The notes beneath the pieces were generated by a model. The model saw only the letters and a program-made list of their open reading frames with translations. It made no database searches and was not told the DNA's origin. Positions 7,941-17,501 of a stretch of 64,000 bases of DNA are shown piece after piece. This DNA is from Caballeronia fortuita. GTDB lineage: Bacteria; Pseudomonadota; Gammaproteobacteria; Burkholderiales; Burkholderiaceae. A program made the position numbers and the translations under genes. The number at the start of each line of letters is the position of its first letter. Position 1 is the first letter of the stretch. The stretch spans positions 124,001 through 188,000 of the forward strand of contig NZ_FCNX02000010.1 of the NCBI RefSeq assembly GCF_001544835.2, in the 5' to 3' direction.

Positions 7941-9398
7941 ATGGATGTCGATTCGGTCCTGCTCTCCCGCTTCCAGTTCGCGTGGGTCGTCGCGTTCCAC
8001 ATCTTGCTGCCGGCCTTCACGGTCGGCTTGTCGTGCTTCATCGCGACGCTCGAATTCAACTGGTGGATCACGAAGCGCGACGTCTACCGGCGTCTGTCCG
8101 CGTTCTGGCTGAAGATTTTCGCGGTGTCGTTCGGGATGGGCGTGGTGTCGGGCATCGTGATGCCGTTTCAGTTCGGCACCAACTGGAGCCGCTTTTCCGA
8201 CATGACGGCCAACGTCGTCGGCCCGCTGATGGGCTACGAAGTGCTGACGGCGTTCTTTCTCGAATCGGCGTTTCTCGGCGTGCTGCTCTTCGGGCGCAAG
8301 CTCGTGCCGCAATGGGCGCATGTGATGTCGGCGATTTTCGTCGCGGCGGGCACCGTGATCTCGTCGTTCTGGATTCTCGCCGTCAATAGCTGGATGCAGA
8401 CGCCGCAAGGCCATCGGATGCTGCCCGACGGCCGCTTCGAAGTGGTGAGCTTCTTCGACGTGATCTTCACGCCATCCTTTCCGTACCGGCTCGGGCATAC
8501 GGTGAGCGCGTTTCTCGTGACGGCCGGCTTCGTGATTCTCGGCGTCGGCGCGATGTATCTGCGGCAGCGCCGCGCGCTCGAGGAAAGCCGCGTGATGGTA
8601 AAGATGTCGCTGATCTTTCTCATCATCATGGTGCCGGTGCAGATGGTGATCGGCGATGCGCACGGCCTCAACACGCTCAAGCATCAGCCGGCCAAGCTCG
8701 CGGCGATGGAAGCGCTGTGGGAATCCGGCACGCGCGTGCCCGCCAATCTCTTTTCGATTCCCGATCAGGACGCGGAGCGCAATCGTTTCGAAATTTCGAT
8801 ACCGGTGCTCGGCAGCATCTACCTCACGCACGATCCGAACGGTTACGTGCGCGGCCTGAAGGACTTTCCGCGCGAGGACCGGCCGCCCGTCGCGGTCGTG
8901 TTCTTCGCGTTTCACATCATGGTGGGTATCGCGCTGCTCATGTTCGCGCTCGTGCTCTCGGGCATCGTGCAGTTCGCGCGCGGGCGCATCGAGACGAGCA
9001 CGCGCTGGCTGCGCGCGGCGACCTGGGCGATGCCGCTCGGCTTCATCGCCGTGGTCGCCGGCTGGACGACGACCGAAGCGGGACGCCAGCCGTGGACCGT
9101 CTACGGCATCCTGCGCACGAAGGATTCGGTGACGCCATCGCTGACCGCCGCCGATGTCGGTCTGTCGTGGCTGCTTTACGTGCTCGCTTACGTCGTCATC
9201 TTCGGGGCGGGATTGTTCTTGCTGCGGCGGCTGGTGCGCGTCGGGCCCGCCGAAGTCGGTCACGCGCACGAAAAGGACGAACTCGATGCGAAGACGCGCG
9301 CGGCGCGACCGCTCTCGGCGGTGACGGCGGGCGCGAACGGCGCGACGCGGCCCGTGAGCGACAACGACATCGTGCCGCCGGGTCGCGGACGCCAATAA
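7941..9398 (+). CDS. cioA: Cytochrome bd-type ubiquinol oxidase subunit I (cyanide-insensitive CioA type)
   Basis: A 485-residue inner-membrane protein, the haem-bearing subunit of a bd-type quinol oxidase. His20 in FAFHILLP-like context is the first axial haem ligand; GWTTTEAGRQPW near residue 375 is the conserved signature before the later helices. The periplasmic Q loop (after QMVIGDAHGLNTLKHQPAK) is short, the feature that separates CioA from E. coli-type CydA. Such oxidases resist cyanide and give low proton yield. ATG 7941 follows AAAGGAGCG at good spacing. The tail (about 45 residues after the last helix) is polar and low-complexity. cioB follows 55 bp downstream. Confidence 0.95.
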   Translation: MDVDSVLLSRFQFAWVVAFHILLPAFTVGLSCFIATLEFNWWITKRDVYRRLSAFWLKIFAVSFGMGVVSGIVMPFQFGTNWSRFSDMTANVVGPLMGYEVLTAFFLESAFLGVLLFGRKLVPQWAHVMSAIFVAAGTVISSFWILAVNSWMQTPQGHRMLPDGRFEVVSFFDVIFTPSFPYRLGHTVSAFLVTAGFVILGVGAMYLRQRRALEESRVMVKMSLIFLIIMVPVQMVIGDAHGLNTLKHQPAKLAAMEALWESGTRVPANLFSIPDQDAERNRFEISIPVLGSIYLTHDPNGYVRGLKDFPREDRPPVAVVFFAFHIMVGIALLMFALVLSGIVQFARGRIETSTRWLRAATWAMPLGFIAVVAGWTTTEAGRQPWTVYGILRTKDSVTPSLTAADVGLSWLLYVLAYVVIFGAGLFLLRRLVRVGPAEVGHAHEKDELDAKTRAARPLSAVTAGANGATRPVSDNDIVPPGRGRQ

Positions 9399-9453
9399 GC
9401 GACGAGACAGCAACGGAACAAGCGAAAGAGTAAGCAACGAACCGGAGGACGCA

Positions 9454-10461
9454 ATGCTGGATCTCGTGCCGCTGTGGGCCGCCATTCTCGCGCTGGCGGT
9501 GTTCATGTACGTGCTGCTCGACGGCTTCGATCTCGGCGTCGGCATGATGTTTCTTCTGCGCCGCGACGCCGAGTCGCGCAATCTGATGATCAACTCCGTC
9601 GCGCCGGTCTGGGACTTCAACGAGACCTGGCTGATTCTCGGCGGCGGCGGTCTGTTCGCGGTGTTTCCGCTCGCGTTCGCGATCATCGTGCCCGCCGTCT
9701 ATTTCCCGATTCTCTTCATGCTGCTCGGCCTGATCTTTCGCGGCGTCGCGTTCGAGTTCCGCGAGGTGATCGGCGCGCGCCGATGGCTCTGGGACGGCGC
9801 GTTCGGCTTCGGCTCGCTCGTCGCGACATTCTCGCAGGGCATCGTGCTCGGCATGTTCATTCAGGGCTTCCCGATCGAAGGCCGCGTCTATGCGGGCACG
9901 AGTTGGAACTGGGTCGCGCCGTTTCCGCTGCTCGTCGGCGTGGGGCTGATCTTCGGCTATGCACTGCAGGGCACGACGTGGCTCGTCCTCAAGACCGAAG
10001 GCGAATTGCAGGCCTGGAGCCGCAAGATGGCGCGTTATGCGCTCATCGGCGTGATCGCGTTCATTCTGCTCATCAGCCTGTGGACGCCGCTCAAGGATGC
10101 GCGCATCGCCGCGCGCTGGTTCGGCTTCCCCGACAGCTTCGCGTTCGCGCCGGTGCCCGTCCTGACCGTGCTGCTCGCGTGGACGCTCTGGTCGAGCCTT
10201 GCGAAAGACCGCGACGTGCTGCCCTTCGTATGCTCGATCGGCCTCTTCTTTCTCGCGTTCACGGGGCTCGTCATCAGCCTGTGGCCGTTCATCGCGCCGC
10301 CATCGGTGACGCTGTGGCAGGCGTCGGCCGCGCCTTTATCGCATCAGTTCCTGCTGATCGGGACGATGTTCCTGCTGCCCGTGCTGATGATCTACGTGCT
10401 CTGGTCATATTGGGTGTTTCGCGGCAAGGTGCGCGGCGACATGGGCTATCACGCCGAATAG
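9454..10461 (+). CDS. cioB: Cytochrome bd-type ubiquinol oxidase subunit II (CioB)
   Basis: A 335-residue partner subunit of CioA. The N-terminus DLVPLWAAILALAVFMYVLLDGFDLGVG is the family hallmark, followed by WDFNETWLILGGGGLFAVFP and GLIFRGVAFEFRE. About eight to nine membrane helices are visible. The ATG follows CGGAGGAC with ideal spacing. No CydX-type or DUF2474 small subunit is encoded after it: the stop (10459-10461) directly abuts the stop of a convergent gene. Confidence 0.95.
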   Translation: MLDLVPLWAAILALAVFMYVLLDGFDLGVGMMFLLRRDAESRNLMINSVAPVWDFNETWLILGGGGLFAVFPLAFAIIVPAVYFPILFMLLGLIFRGVAFEFREVIGARRWLWDGAFGFGSLVATFSQGIVLGMFIQGFPIEGRVYAGTSWNWVAPFPLLVGVGLIFGYALQGTTWLVLKTEGELQAWSRKMARYALIGVIAFILLISLWTPLKDARIAARWFGFPDSFAFAPVPVLTVLLAWTLWSSLAKDRDVLPFVCSIGLFFLAFTGLVISLWPFIAPPSVTLWQASAAPLSHQFLLIGTMFLLPVLMIYVLWSYWVFRGKVRGDMGYHAE

Positions 10462-10944
10462 TCAGAGCTTCTGCTGCGTCGCGAGCGACAGGATGCGCGC
10501 CCACTTGTGCGCTTCGCCGCGATCGCGCATGGGCAGCGTCCATTCGCCGTGCTTCGGGTCGCGCACGTCGAGCACGACCTGCCACGCGCCGCGTGCGCCA
10601 GCGGGTTGCTGCATGCGCGCGCCGCGCAGGTCCGCGAAGATATAGCTGCCGCGCTCGTCGCCGATACGCACGTCGCACAGACGCTTGCCCGCCGCGATGC
10701 GCACGCCGCCCCAATCGCTCGTCAGTTCGTGCGTCCAGTCGCCGTGCCCGCCGCCGTGCAGGTTCGGCGCGATTTCACGGCGGCGCGCGAGCCAGCGCAT
10801 CACGCCCGCCGCGATGATCGCCAGCACGACGAGCGCCGCGCCCACCGCCACGCCCAGCCCGAAGTGCGCGTGGATGGCATCGAACGACCATATCGCGCCG
10901 TAAATCAGCAATCCGAGGACGATCAGTCCAACGACGATGGGCAT
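10462..10944 (-). CDS. Hypothetical membrane-anchored protein
   Basis: A 160-residue protein I do not recognise. Two N-terminal membrane helices (about residues 3-20 and 28-48) form a hairpin, followed by an RRRE positive cluster and a soluble C-terminal domain of about 105 residues (THELTSDWGGVRIAAGKRLCDVRIGDERGSY region). The C-terminal part ends near MRDRGEAHKWARILSLAT and has a single Cys. Its stop directly follows the cioB stop on the other strand with no intervening base, so there is no room for a terminator between the convergent genes. Confidence 0.7.
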   Translation of the reverse strand: MPIVVGLIVLGLLIYGAIWSFDAIHAHFGLGVAVGAALVVLAIIAAGVMRWLARRREIAPNLHGGGHGDWTHELTSDWGGVRIAAGKRLCDVRIGDERGSYIFADLRGARMQQPAGARGAWQVVLDVRDPKHGEWTLPMRDRGEAHKWARILSLATQQKL

Positions 10945-10983
10945 GGCGCCTCCCGCGCGCTCAGAAGATGAAAGCGGCGCGCG

Positions 10984-11544
10984 TCACTGCGCCTTGTGCT
11001 TCGCGTTCCAGTCGCGCAGCGCCTGCAGCGTGTTGGCGACATGCTGGTCCGGCGAGAGACTCGTGTATTCGTAGATCACACGCCCATCGGGTGCGATCAC
11101 GTAGGAGACGCGATTGGCCATCGTGCTTTTCATCGGCATGGAGGCGTCGTAGGAGCGGATGATCTTCGAGTCCGCGTCGGCCGCGACCGGGAACTTGCTG
11201 CGGCACTCGCTCACCGAAAACTTCTTCAGCGTATCGATGTTGTCGTGCGACACGCCGATGACCGTCGCGCCTTCGGCCTTGTATTGATCGACCGCCTCGG
11301 CGAATTCGTGCGCCTCGATCGTGCAGCCCTTCGTGAACGCCGCCGGATAGAAGTACAGGACGACGGGGCCTTTTCTGAGCGCGTCGGCGAGCGAGTAGTC
11401 ATAGACGTTGCCGCCGAGCGACGCCTGCGCGGTGAAGTCCGGCGCGGCATCGCCGGGCTTGAGCGTCGCGCCCGCCGTGAGCGGCGAAAGCGCCGCCGCC
11501 ATCGCCAGAACGCCGCCCGCCATCAAGCCGACAATCTTCTTCAT
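10984..11544 (-). CDS. Exported peroxiredoxin, Bcp/AhpC-TSA type
   Basis: A 186-residue thioredoxin-fold peroxidase. Residues 1-25 form a signal peptide (MKKIVGLMAGGVLAMAAAL... cut after TAGA), so it acts in the periplasm. The peroxidatic Cys is C74 in AFTKGCTIEAHEF, the Bcp/PrxQ context. The resolving Cys that Bcp proteins usually carry five residues later is absent (His79 there); the only other Cys is C114 in VSECRSKFPV, so it is either an atypical 2-Cys enzyme or a 1-Cys enzyme. Start ATG 11544 has AAAGGAG 6 bases upstream and begins the signal peptide; the longer frame start adds a hydrophilic extension and is less likely. Confidence 0.9.
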   Translation of the reverse strand: MKKIVGLMAGGVLAMAAALSPLTAGATLKPGDAAPDFTAQASLGGNVYDYSLADALRKGPVVLYFYPAAFTKGCTIEAHEFAEAVDQYKAEGATVIGVSHDNIDTLKKFSVSECRSKFPVAADADSKIIRSYDASMPMKSTMANRVSYVIAPDGRVIYEYTSLSPDQHVANTLQALRDWNAKHKAQ

Positions 11545-11586
11545 GCACGCTCCTTTCGATGTCACTCGTTCATGCAAGAACCGCCG

Positions 11587-13062
11587 CTACGCGCCGTCCT
11601 CGCCCTGATCCATCCGATGCTGCGCGAACCACGCGGCCGCGTCGCACTGCAGCTTCGCCAGCAGCACAGGCGTGAGCGCATGCAGCGCCGGCTGCGTGTG
11701 GCGCTTCGCGTCGATGGCGCACGTGTCGCCCTGTTCCGCCGCCCGCGCGATGCCGAGCAGCGCACCGAGCGCGCCTTCGCCCGCGAGGATGGCGGTGCGG
11801 ATTTCGGCCGCCAGATGGAGCTTATCGAGAATTTCCTCGGGCTGCATGCCGAGCACGACATGCACGAGCGAGAAGATGCCGGTCATGAACGCGGCGTCCG
11901 AAAAGGCTTCGTCGGCGGGACGCAATGTCTCGGCCGCGAGTTCCATGAAGCGCGCGCGCGTGCCGACGAGTTGCAGCAGCGGATCCGAGCGCCACGGCAG
12001 GCCGCTGCCGTCGGCGTAGAGCAGCAGTTGCGTCCAGCGCATCAACTGGCGCGTGCCGGTCGCCGCGATCGCCTCGCGCAGCGACGACACGCGCCGTCCG
12101 CGCGTCTGCGAGCCCGAATTGGCGAGGCGCATCAATTGCACGACGATGTCCGGATTGCGCTTGAGTTCCGCCTCGAGTTCGCCCATGCCGCGCTCGCCGG
12201 CGAGCACCGCCATCAGACGCAGCAGCGGGCCGCGCGCGGGACTCGCGCGCCGCGCCGTCAGCACCTGCGGCCGGGCGAAGAAATAGCCCTGGAAGAAATC
12301 GAAGCCGAGTTGCCGCGCGTGCATGAAATCGGCGTGCGACTCGATCTTCTCCGCCACGAGCAGCTTGCCGCGCCGTTTCACCGCCGCGGCGAGCCGCGGC
12401 AGTTCATCGCGATGGGCCGCGAGAAAATCGATCTTGACGATATCCACCGTCGGCAGCGCGGCGAGCAGCGTATCGTCGAAACGCACGACGTCGTCGAGCG
12501 CGAAGCGAAAGCCCGCGTTGCGCAACTGCGCGCAGCGCTTGAACAGCGCTTCGTCGAACGTGATGTTCTCGAGCAGCTCCAGCACGAAGCGCCTCGGCTG
12601 CATGATGTGCACGATGTCGTCGAACAAGAGCTCGCGACTCATGTTCACGTAGCCCGGATGCGGGCCGAGCACCGCCGGCACGCCCATCTCCCCGATCGTG
12701 CGCGCGACGACATGCGCGGTCGCCTGCACGTCGTCGTGAATGCGCGCGCGATTGTCCGGGCCGTCGCGAAAGAGCAGTTCGTAGGCGACGAGCGCGCCGT
12801 CGCCATCGAGGATCGGCTGACGCCCGACATAGACGCTCTGCCCGCGCCTCGCAGACGCGGCGCGCTTCACGAACGAATCGGGCATGACGCGGGCCGGTCG
12901 AAAGCGTTGCGCCGTGTGGCGTGGTCTTGGGGCCGGCTCGACGATCCTGGCGAAGGCGCAGGCCGGCAGCTTGGTGATTTCGATCATGGGGTCGAACGGG
13001 TCGAACGGATTCGGGTGATCAACGACGCGCAGCGCAGGCCTGACATGGATCGGCACGGCCAT
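11587..13062 (-). CDS. EAL-HDOD domain signal-transduction protein (YuxH family)
   Basis: A 491-residue cytoplasmic protein with an N-terminal EAL-like half (GRQPILDGDGALVAYELLFRDG at about residues 80-100, VNMSRELLFDD, LELLENI, FALDDV, VKIDF, KIESHADF, GFDFFQGYFF) and a C-terminal HDOD half. The phosphodiesterase motif EALLR is replaced by YELLFR and several metal ligands differ, so it probably binds or senses rather than hydrolyses c-di-GMP. The start is uncertain: ATG 13062 (MAVPIHVR) has GGGAA 8-10 bases upstream, better than ATG 13077 or the TTG at 13101. Divergent from the GGDEF-EAL gene. Confidence 0.88.
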   Translation of the reverse strand: MAVPIHVRPALRVVDHPNPFDPFDPMIEITKLPACAFARIVEPAPRPRHTAQRFRPARVMPDSFVKRAASARRGQSVYVGRQPILDGDGALVAYELLFRDGPDNRARIHDDVQATAHVVARTIGEMGVPAVLGPHPGYVNMSRELLFDDIVHIMQPRRFVLELLENITFDEALFKRCAQLRNAGFRFALDDVVRFDDTLLAALPTVDIVKIDFLAAHRDELPRLAAAVKRRGKLLVAEKIESHADFMHARQLGFDFFQGYFFARPQVLTARRASPARGPLLRLMAVLAGERGMGELEAELKRNPDIVVQLMRLANSGSQTRGRRVSSLREAIAATGTRQLMRWTQLLLYADGSGLPWRSDPLLQLVGTRARFMELAAETLRPADEAFSDAAFMTGIFSLVHVVLGMQPEEILDKLHLAAEIRTAILAGEGALGALLGIARAAEQGDTCAIDAKRHTQPALHALTPVLLAKLQCDAAAWFAQHRMDQGEDGA

Positions 13063-13351
13063 GGAAACCGTTCCCATCGGGAAACGCGCACTGTAACCCA
13101 ATCACCTGACGATATAAATATGAAACGTAATATCGACATTTCCTGGACAGACTGAAGCCTTTCTCGTGCGTCCGCGCTGGCGCGCCCGGTTAAAGAAATC
13201 GCCCGTCGGGCCGATAACTCGCCTGATAGAGCGTGCCGCGCCCACTACGTCTGATGGCGGCACGTCCCGGCCGGAACCCGCGCGACGCGGTGTTCCGCGC
13301 GGCGCCTCCTGCCGTCGAAGGCAGACGGCGCCGCCAGAAACCAACGAGACC

Positions 13352-15244
13352 ATGCAAGCGAACCGGATCAACGTCTCCCGCCGCGCACCATGGCGCATCG
13401 CGATCGATGCGCTACGTCGTGCATGGCGAAGCGCCGCGCGCGAGCGGCACGACAGCGCGCCTGATTCATCGGCGTCATCGCCGTCATCGGCAGCCTCGGC
13501 GACTTCGGTGTCGGCCGAAGCGGCCATGCACGCGGCCACCGCGACCGCCCTGCTCTCCGCGCCCGAAGCGATGCTCGGCGCGGTCGATTTCCTCGCGCAG
13601 CTCGACGACGCACTGCGCTTCGAGTATGTGTCGGATGCGAGCATCGAATTCATCGGCTATCACCGCGACTATCTGAGCATGCTCACGCTGCACGATCTCG
13701 TCGCGTCCGAAGAGGCCGACGAGCTGCATGCGCTCATCGCGCGGGCGCGTGCGAGCGGCAAGCTCGAATCGGCGACGCTGACGGTCGTGAAGTCGCTCAC
13801 CTATCCGATCTGCGTGGAGCTACGGCTCGTGTCGACGGCCGCGCGCGGCACGCCCGGCTTCGCGCTGGCCGCCTTCGACGTGACGCACTGGCGCGAACGC
13901 GAAGCCGCGCTCGTGCACACGCTCAATCACGATGCGCTCACCGGCCTCGACAACCTCGTCTCCCTGAAGGCCGCGATCAGCGCGGCACAGGACGAGGCCG
14001 AGCTCACGCGCACGTTCGCGGGCCTCGTGCTGCTCGATATCGACGATTATCAGCGCATCAACCGCGCGCTCGGTTACGACGCCGGCGACGAGCTTCTACG
14101 CGAAACCGCGCGCCGCATCCAGCATACGGCGGGACACGGCGAGCGCGTCGCGCGCGTGGCCGGCGACGAGTTCGCCGTGCTGCTGCCCGCCGGCACCACG
14201 GCCGAACTCGCCGAAAGCCTCGGGCGGCGCCTGCTTACCGCGATCGCGCAGCCGTACCGGCATCGCGGACAGCACACGCACTTGTCGGCGAGCGTGGGCG
14301 TCGCGCTGTATCCGGAGCAGGCGGGCAAGACCGCACGCAGCGGCGAGCAGACGAGTCTTTTGCGCATGGCCGATCACGCGCTCGTGCAGGCGAAGGAATC
14401 GGGCGGCAACACGCTCGTCTTCCACACGCTCGACGACAACCCCGCCGACGCCGAACGTCTCAAGCTCGAAGCGGACCTGTACGAAGCCGTGCGCAACGGC
14501 GAGTTCTCGCTCTACTTCCAGCCGATCACGAAGATCCGCACGGGCGCGGTCGTCGGCGTCGAGGCGCTGATGCGCTGGAATCATCCGGTGCACGGGCTCG
14601 TGCCGCCGTCCACGTTCATTCCGCTCGCGGAATCGATCGGCCTCATCAACTATCTGGGCAACTGGGTGCTGAAGGCCGCGTGCATGCAGCTCATGCAGTG
14701 GGACGCGATCGGCATCCGGCTCGATTACATGGCCGTGAACGTGTCGCCGCAGCAGTTCCGCGACAAACGGTTCACGGCGGCGGTGAAGGAAGCGCTCGCG
14801 CTCACCGGCATCGACGCGCGGCGCCTCGTGTTCGAGATCACCGAAAGCCTTCTGATGCACGATCCCGAGGAAGCGACGCGCCTGCTCGAAGCGCTGACGT
14901 CGATCGGCATCCGCTTCGCCGTCGACGATTTCGGCACCGGCTATTCGAGCCTCGCCTATTTGCAGCGATTTCCGCTCTCGAAGCTCAAGATCGACCGCAG
15001 CTTTGTCGAGAACCTGATTACGTCCCGAAACAATCGCGCGATCGTGAGCGCCGTGGTCGGGCTGGCGCAATCGCTCGGGCTCGAGCTCGTGGCCGAAGGC
15101 GTCGAAACCGAGGCGCAGCGGGATCTGCTCGCGGACCTCGGATGCGATCATATTCAGGGCTGGCTCATCAGCCACGCATTGCCGTCGGACGAGCTGGCGC
15201 GCTCGTTCCAGTCGAACTCGCTCGTATTGCACGAGACGATATGA
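13352..15244 (+). CDS. GGDEF-EAL domain protein (diguanylate cyclase/phosphodiesterase)
   Basis: A 630-residue soluble protein: a low-complexity Ala/Ser-rich N-terminus, a PAS-like sensor (AMLGAVDFLAQLDDALRFEYV onwards), a GGDEF domain whose motif reads AGDEF (about residues 270-274), and an EAL domain with E404-A-L-M-R, NVSPQQF, FEITES, DDFGTGYSSL, KIDRSF, AEGVE and QGW all present. The EAL domain should therefore be an active c-di-GMP phosphodiesterase; AGDEF is a tolerated variant but cyclase activity is unproven. ATG 13352 (MQANRINV) is preferred; the frame is open to 13166 but the extension is Arg/Pro-rich. No membrane segment is seen. Confidence 0.92.
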   Translation: MQANRINVSRRAPWRIAIDALRRAWRSAARERHDSAPDSSASSPSSAASATSVSAEAAMHAATATALLSAPEAMLGAVDFLAQLDDALRFEYVSDASIEFIGYHRDYLSMLTLHDLVASEEADELHALIARARASGKLESATLTVVKSLTYPICVELRLVSTAARGTPGFALAAFDVTHWREREAALVHTLNHDALTGLDNLVSLKAAISAAQDEAELTRTFAGLVLLDIDDYQRINRALGYDAGDELLRETARRIQHTAGHGERVARVAGDEFAVLLPAGTTAELAESLGRRLLTAIAQPYRHRGQHTHLSASVGVALYPEQAGKTARSGEQTSLLRMADHALVQAKESGGNTLVFHTLDDNPADAERLKLEADLYEAVRNGEFSLYFQPITKIRTGAVVGVEALMRWNHPVHGLVPPSTFIPLAESIGLINYLGNWVLKAACMQLMQWDAIGIRLDYMAVNVSPQQFRDKRFTAAVKEALALTGIDARRLVFEITESLLMHDPEEATRLLEALTSIGIRFAVDDFGTGYSSLAYLQRFPLSKLKIDRSFVENLITSRNNRAIVSAVVGLAQSLGLELVAEGVETEAQRDLLADLGCDHIQGWLISHALPSDELARSFQSNSLVLHETI

Positions 15245-15380
15245 GCACGCAAGGGTTCGTGTTTTAATCGAAGGACGCGCCGTAACTCCCTAATAACGTG
15301 TACATTTCGTTGTTGGGTGCTGGATTGCAGGACCGCCTCGGTTTAGCCGTCGCGTAACGAACGGGTTCTTATTTTTTGCA

Positions 15381-16853
15381 ATGGCACGCACCAAGGCCGA
15401 ACTATTGGACAAGTTGTGGTCGCGCATGAGCGAGCGCGGGGACTTCCCCATGCTCTCTCAGGCGCTGCGCTCGACTGTGTCCGCAATGAGCGTTAACGAC
15501 CTCGACTTCACGTCCCTCGTGCATGTCGTGCTGTCGGACGTCGGCCTCACGCAGAAGGTGCTGCGCCTCGCCAATTCGGCGATGTACATCGCGTTCGGCG
15601 GCAACATCACGACCGTCACGCGCGCGTTGATGGTGCTCGGCATGGACGCGGTCGGGCATCTGGTCGTCGGGCTGAAGCTCGTCGATCACTTTCATCAAAG
15701 CGCGCCGCGCCGTATCGACGCGAAGCTCGAACTGAACCGCACCCTGCTCTCGGGCGCGGTCGCGCGGCAGCTCACCGAACACAAGGATCTGCGCTCGGCC
15801 GAGGAAGCCGTCGTCTGCACGCTGATGCGGCAGATCGGCAAGCTGCTCGTCGCGTTCTATCTGGAGCACGAGTGGGATCAGCTGCGCCGCAAGGCCGCGT
15901 CGGAGAACATTCCCGACAGCGCCGCATGCGCCGCGCTGCTCGGCGTCACGTTCGACGAGATCGGCCTCGAAGCGGCGGATCGCTGGCGTCTGCCCGAGAC
16001 GATCCGCGAAGGCATGCGCGCGACCGATCCGAACGCGCCCGTCGATGAAACCGTGCCGAAGCACGTGCGCTGGCTGCGCGCCATCTCGAACTATTCGACC
16101 GAAGTCGCCGACGCGCTCACCGCGCAGAACATGGCCGTCGAAGGCCGCGAATCGGCGCTCTTCGAAATCGCCAGCCGCTACAGCGACCCGCTCAAGACCG
16201 ACGCCGAAACGCTCACGTCGATGAGTCTCGCGCTCGCGAACGAACAAGCGAGCGACGGCGTCATCCGCGAGATATCGGAGTTGCAGGCGAACGCCGACGC
16301 CATGGCGCGCGCTAACGTGTCGGCGGAGGCGCGCATCGGCGCGAGCGTCGCGGACTTGCGCTCGTTGCCGTCGAAGAACGCGCTTGCGCCGGCGCTCGCG
16401 CTCGCCTCGGAATCCATACTCGGCAGCCTGCATCTGTCGCGCACGGTCGTGTTCGTGCGTCAGGCCAACAATGAGTTCCACGCGCGTCTTGGCCTCGGCG
16501 CGGGTGTCGAGCCGATGCTGCAGCAATTGCGCTTCTCGGCGGAATTTCGCCCCGACGTGTTTCATCTCGCGATCAGCAATCCGGTCGGCATCTTCATCGA
16601 GAACGCGCACGACGCGCGCATCGACGCACGCCTGCCGCGCTGGTACAAGGAGACGCTCGGCGAGGCGCAGGCTTTCGTGCTGCTGCCGGTGAAATCGGAC
16701 GATACGACCGTCGCGCTGATCTACGGCGACTGGACCGCCGGGCACCATGTGCGCAAGATCTCGGCGCCCGAGATGAGCGCACTGAACGAGCTCACGAAGG
16801 AGCTGAGCCGTTTTTTCTTTAGCGCGAACTGGAAGGAAGTCGAGCTGATCTGA
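15381..16853 (+). CDS. HDOD domain protein with C-terminal GAF-like region
   Basis: A 490-residue protein. The N-terminal HDOD domain (residues about 20-220: FPMLSQALRSTVSAM, TQKVLRLANSAMY, LMVLGMDAVGHLVVG, LMRQIGKLLVAFYLEHEW) is an HD-type fold without catalytic HD pairs and acts as a signalling platform; the C-terminal 170 residues look GAF-like (FVLLPVKSDDTTVALIYGDW). Such proteins commonly work beside c-di-GMP enzymes, and this one follows the GGDEF-EAL gene by 136 bp on the same strand. The exact partner is not known. Confidence 0.85.
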   Translation: MARTKAELLDKLWSRMSERGDFPMLSQALRSTVSAMSVNDLDFTSLVHVVLSDVGLTQKVLRLANSAMYIAFGGNITTVTRALMVLGMDAVGHLVVGLKLVDHFHQSAPRRIDAKLELNRTLLSGAVARQLTEHKDLRSAEEAVVCTLMRQIGKLLVAFYLEHEWDQLRRKAASENIPDSAACAALLGVTFDEIGLEAADRWRLPETIREGMRATDPNAPVDETVPKHVRWLRAISNYSTEVADALTAQNMAVEGRESALFEIASRYSDPLKTDAETLTSMSLALANEQASDGVIREISELQANADAMARANVSAEARIGASVADLRSLPSKNALAPALALASESILGSLHLSRTVVFVRQANNEFHARLGLGAGVEPMLQQLRFSAEFRPDVFHLAISNPVGIFIENAHDARIDARLPRWYKETLGEAQAFVLLPVKSDDTTVALIYGDWTAGHHVRKISAPEMSALNELTKELSRFFFSANWKEVELI

Positions 16854-16891
16854 TCGGCTTCCTTCTTGCGCGCAAACCTCGCTTATCTCGC

Positions 16892-17344
16892 TTATCTCGT
16901 TGTTTCCCGCTTCAGAATCGCCACGGCCTGCTCGCCGTATCGCACGATATAGCCGCCGTGCGCGCGCTGCCATTCACGCGCGTCCGATTCGTTCGCAAAC
17001 CAGTTCTTTTCGAAGTCGTTGAACGCGCCCGCGTCGAGCCGGTAACGGTCGATCGCCGCGCCCGGTTGTGTGTCGATGTCGGCCTTGCATGCGTCCCAGT
17101 CGGCATAACCGAGTTCGGCCGCGAGCATCGCGAGAAGATGCTTCAGTTGCAGATCGTCGCGGATCGCGTGCAGATCGGCGAGACGCTCCGCGCGCGTGAC
17201 CTTCGCCGCAAGCGCGCGACGCAGGACGGGCATGGACGCGCTCGCATCGCCGTCGCGGGCGTGACGAAGCAGACGCCGCGCGTGTTCGCGCAGGTAATCG
17301 CTATTGGAAACGGAAGAAGAGATTGGACAGGATGTAGACCACAT
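16892..17344 (-). CDS. Hypothetical protein, 150 residues
   Basis: I do not recognise this family. It is a soluble, mixed-charge protein with a helical first half (SDYLREHARRLLRHARDGD, then HLLAMLAAELGYADWDACKADI) and an acidic/aromatic second half (FNDFEKNWFANESDAREWQRAHGGYIVRYGEQAV). The first half resembles an ankyrin-like or glyoxalase-associated helical module, but I cannot name it. Codon use is normal for this genome, and AAGGGA lies 8 bases before the ATG at 17344, so it is probably real. It is convergent with the HDOD gene. Confidence 0.65.
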   Translation of the reverse strand: MWSTSCPISSSVSNSDYLREHARRLLRHARDGDASASMPVLRRALAAKVTRAERLADLHAIRDDLQLKHLLAMLAAELGYADWDACKADIDTQPGAAIDRYRLDAGAFNDFEKNWFANESDAREWQRAHGGYIVRYGEQAVAILKRETTR

Positions 17345-17501
17345 GACGTTGTTCCCTTGTTGCGCCGTTCTCGCTGCGGCTATAAAGGTTCGACGTTGCG
17401 GTGCGATCCGTAGTTGATGTACTGCACGCCAGGTGCGTAAGACTTTCGCGAGACCGGGCGCCCTGCCGCGCCCGTCCGCGATTCTATCCTCAAGCTTTGC
17501 G

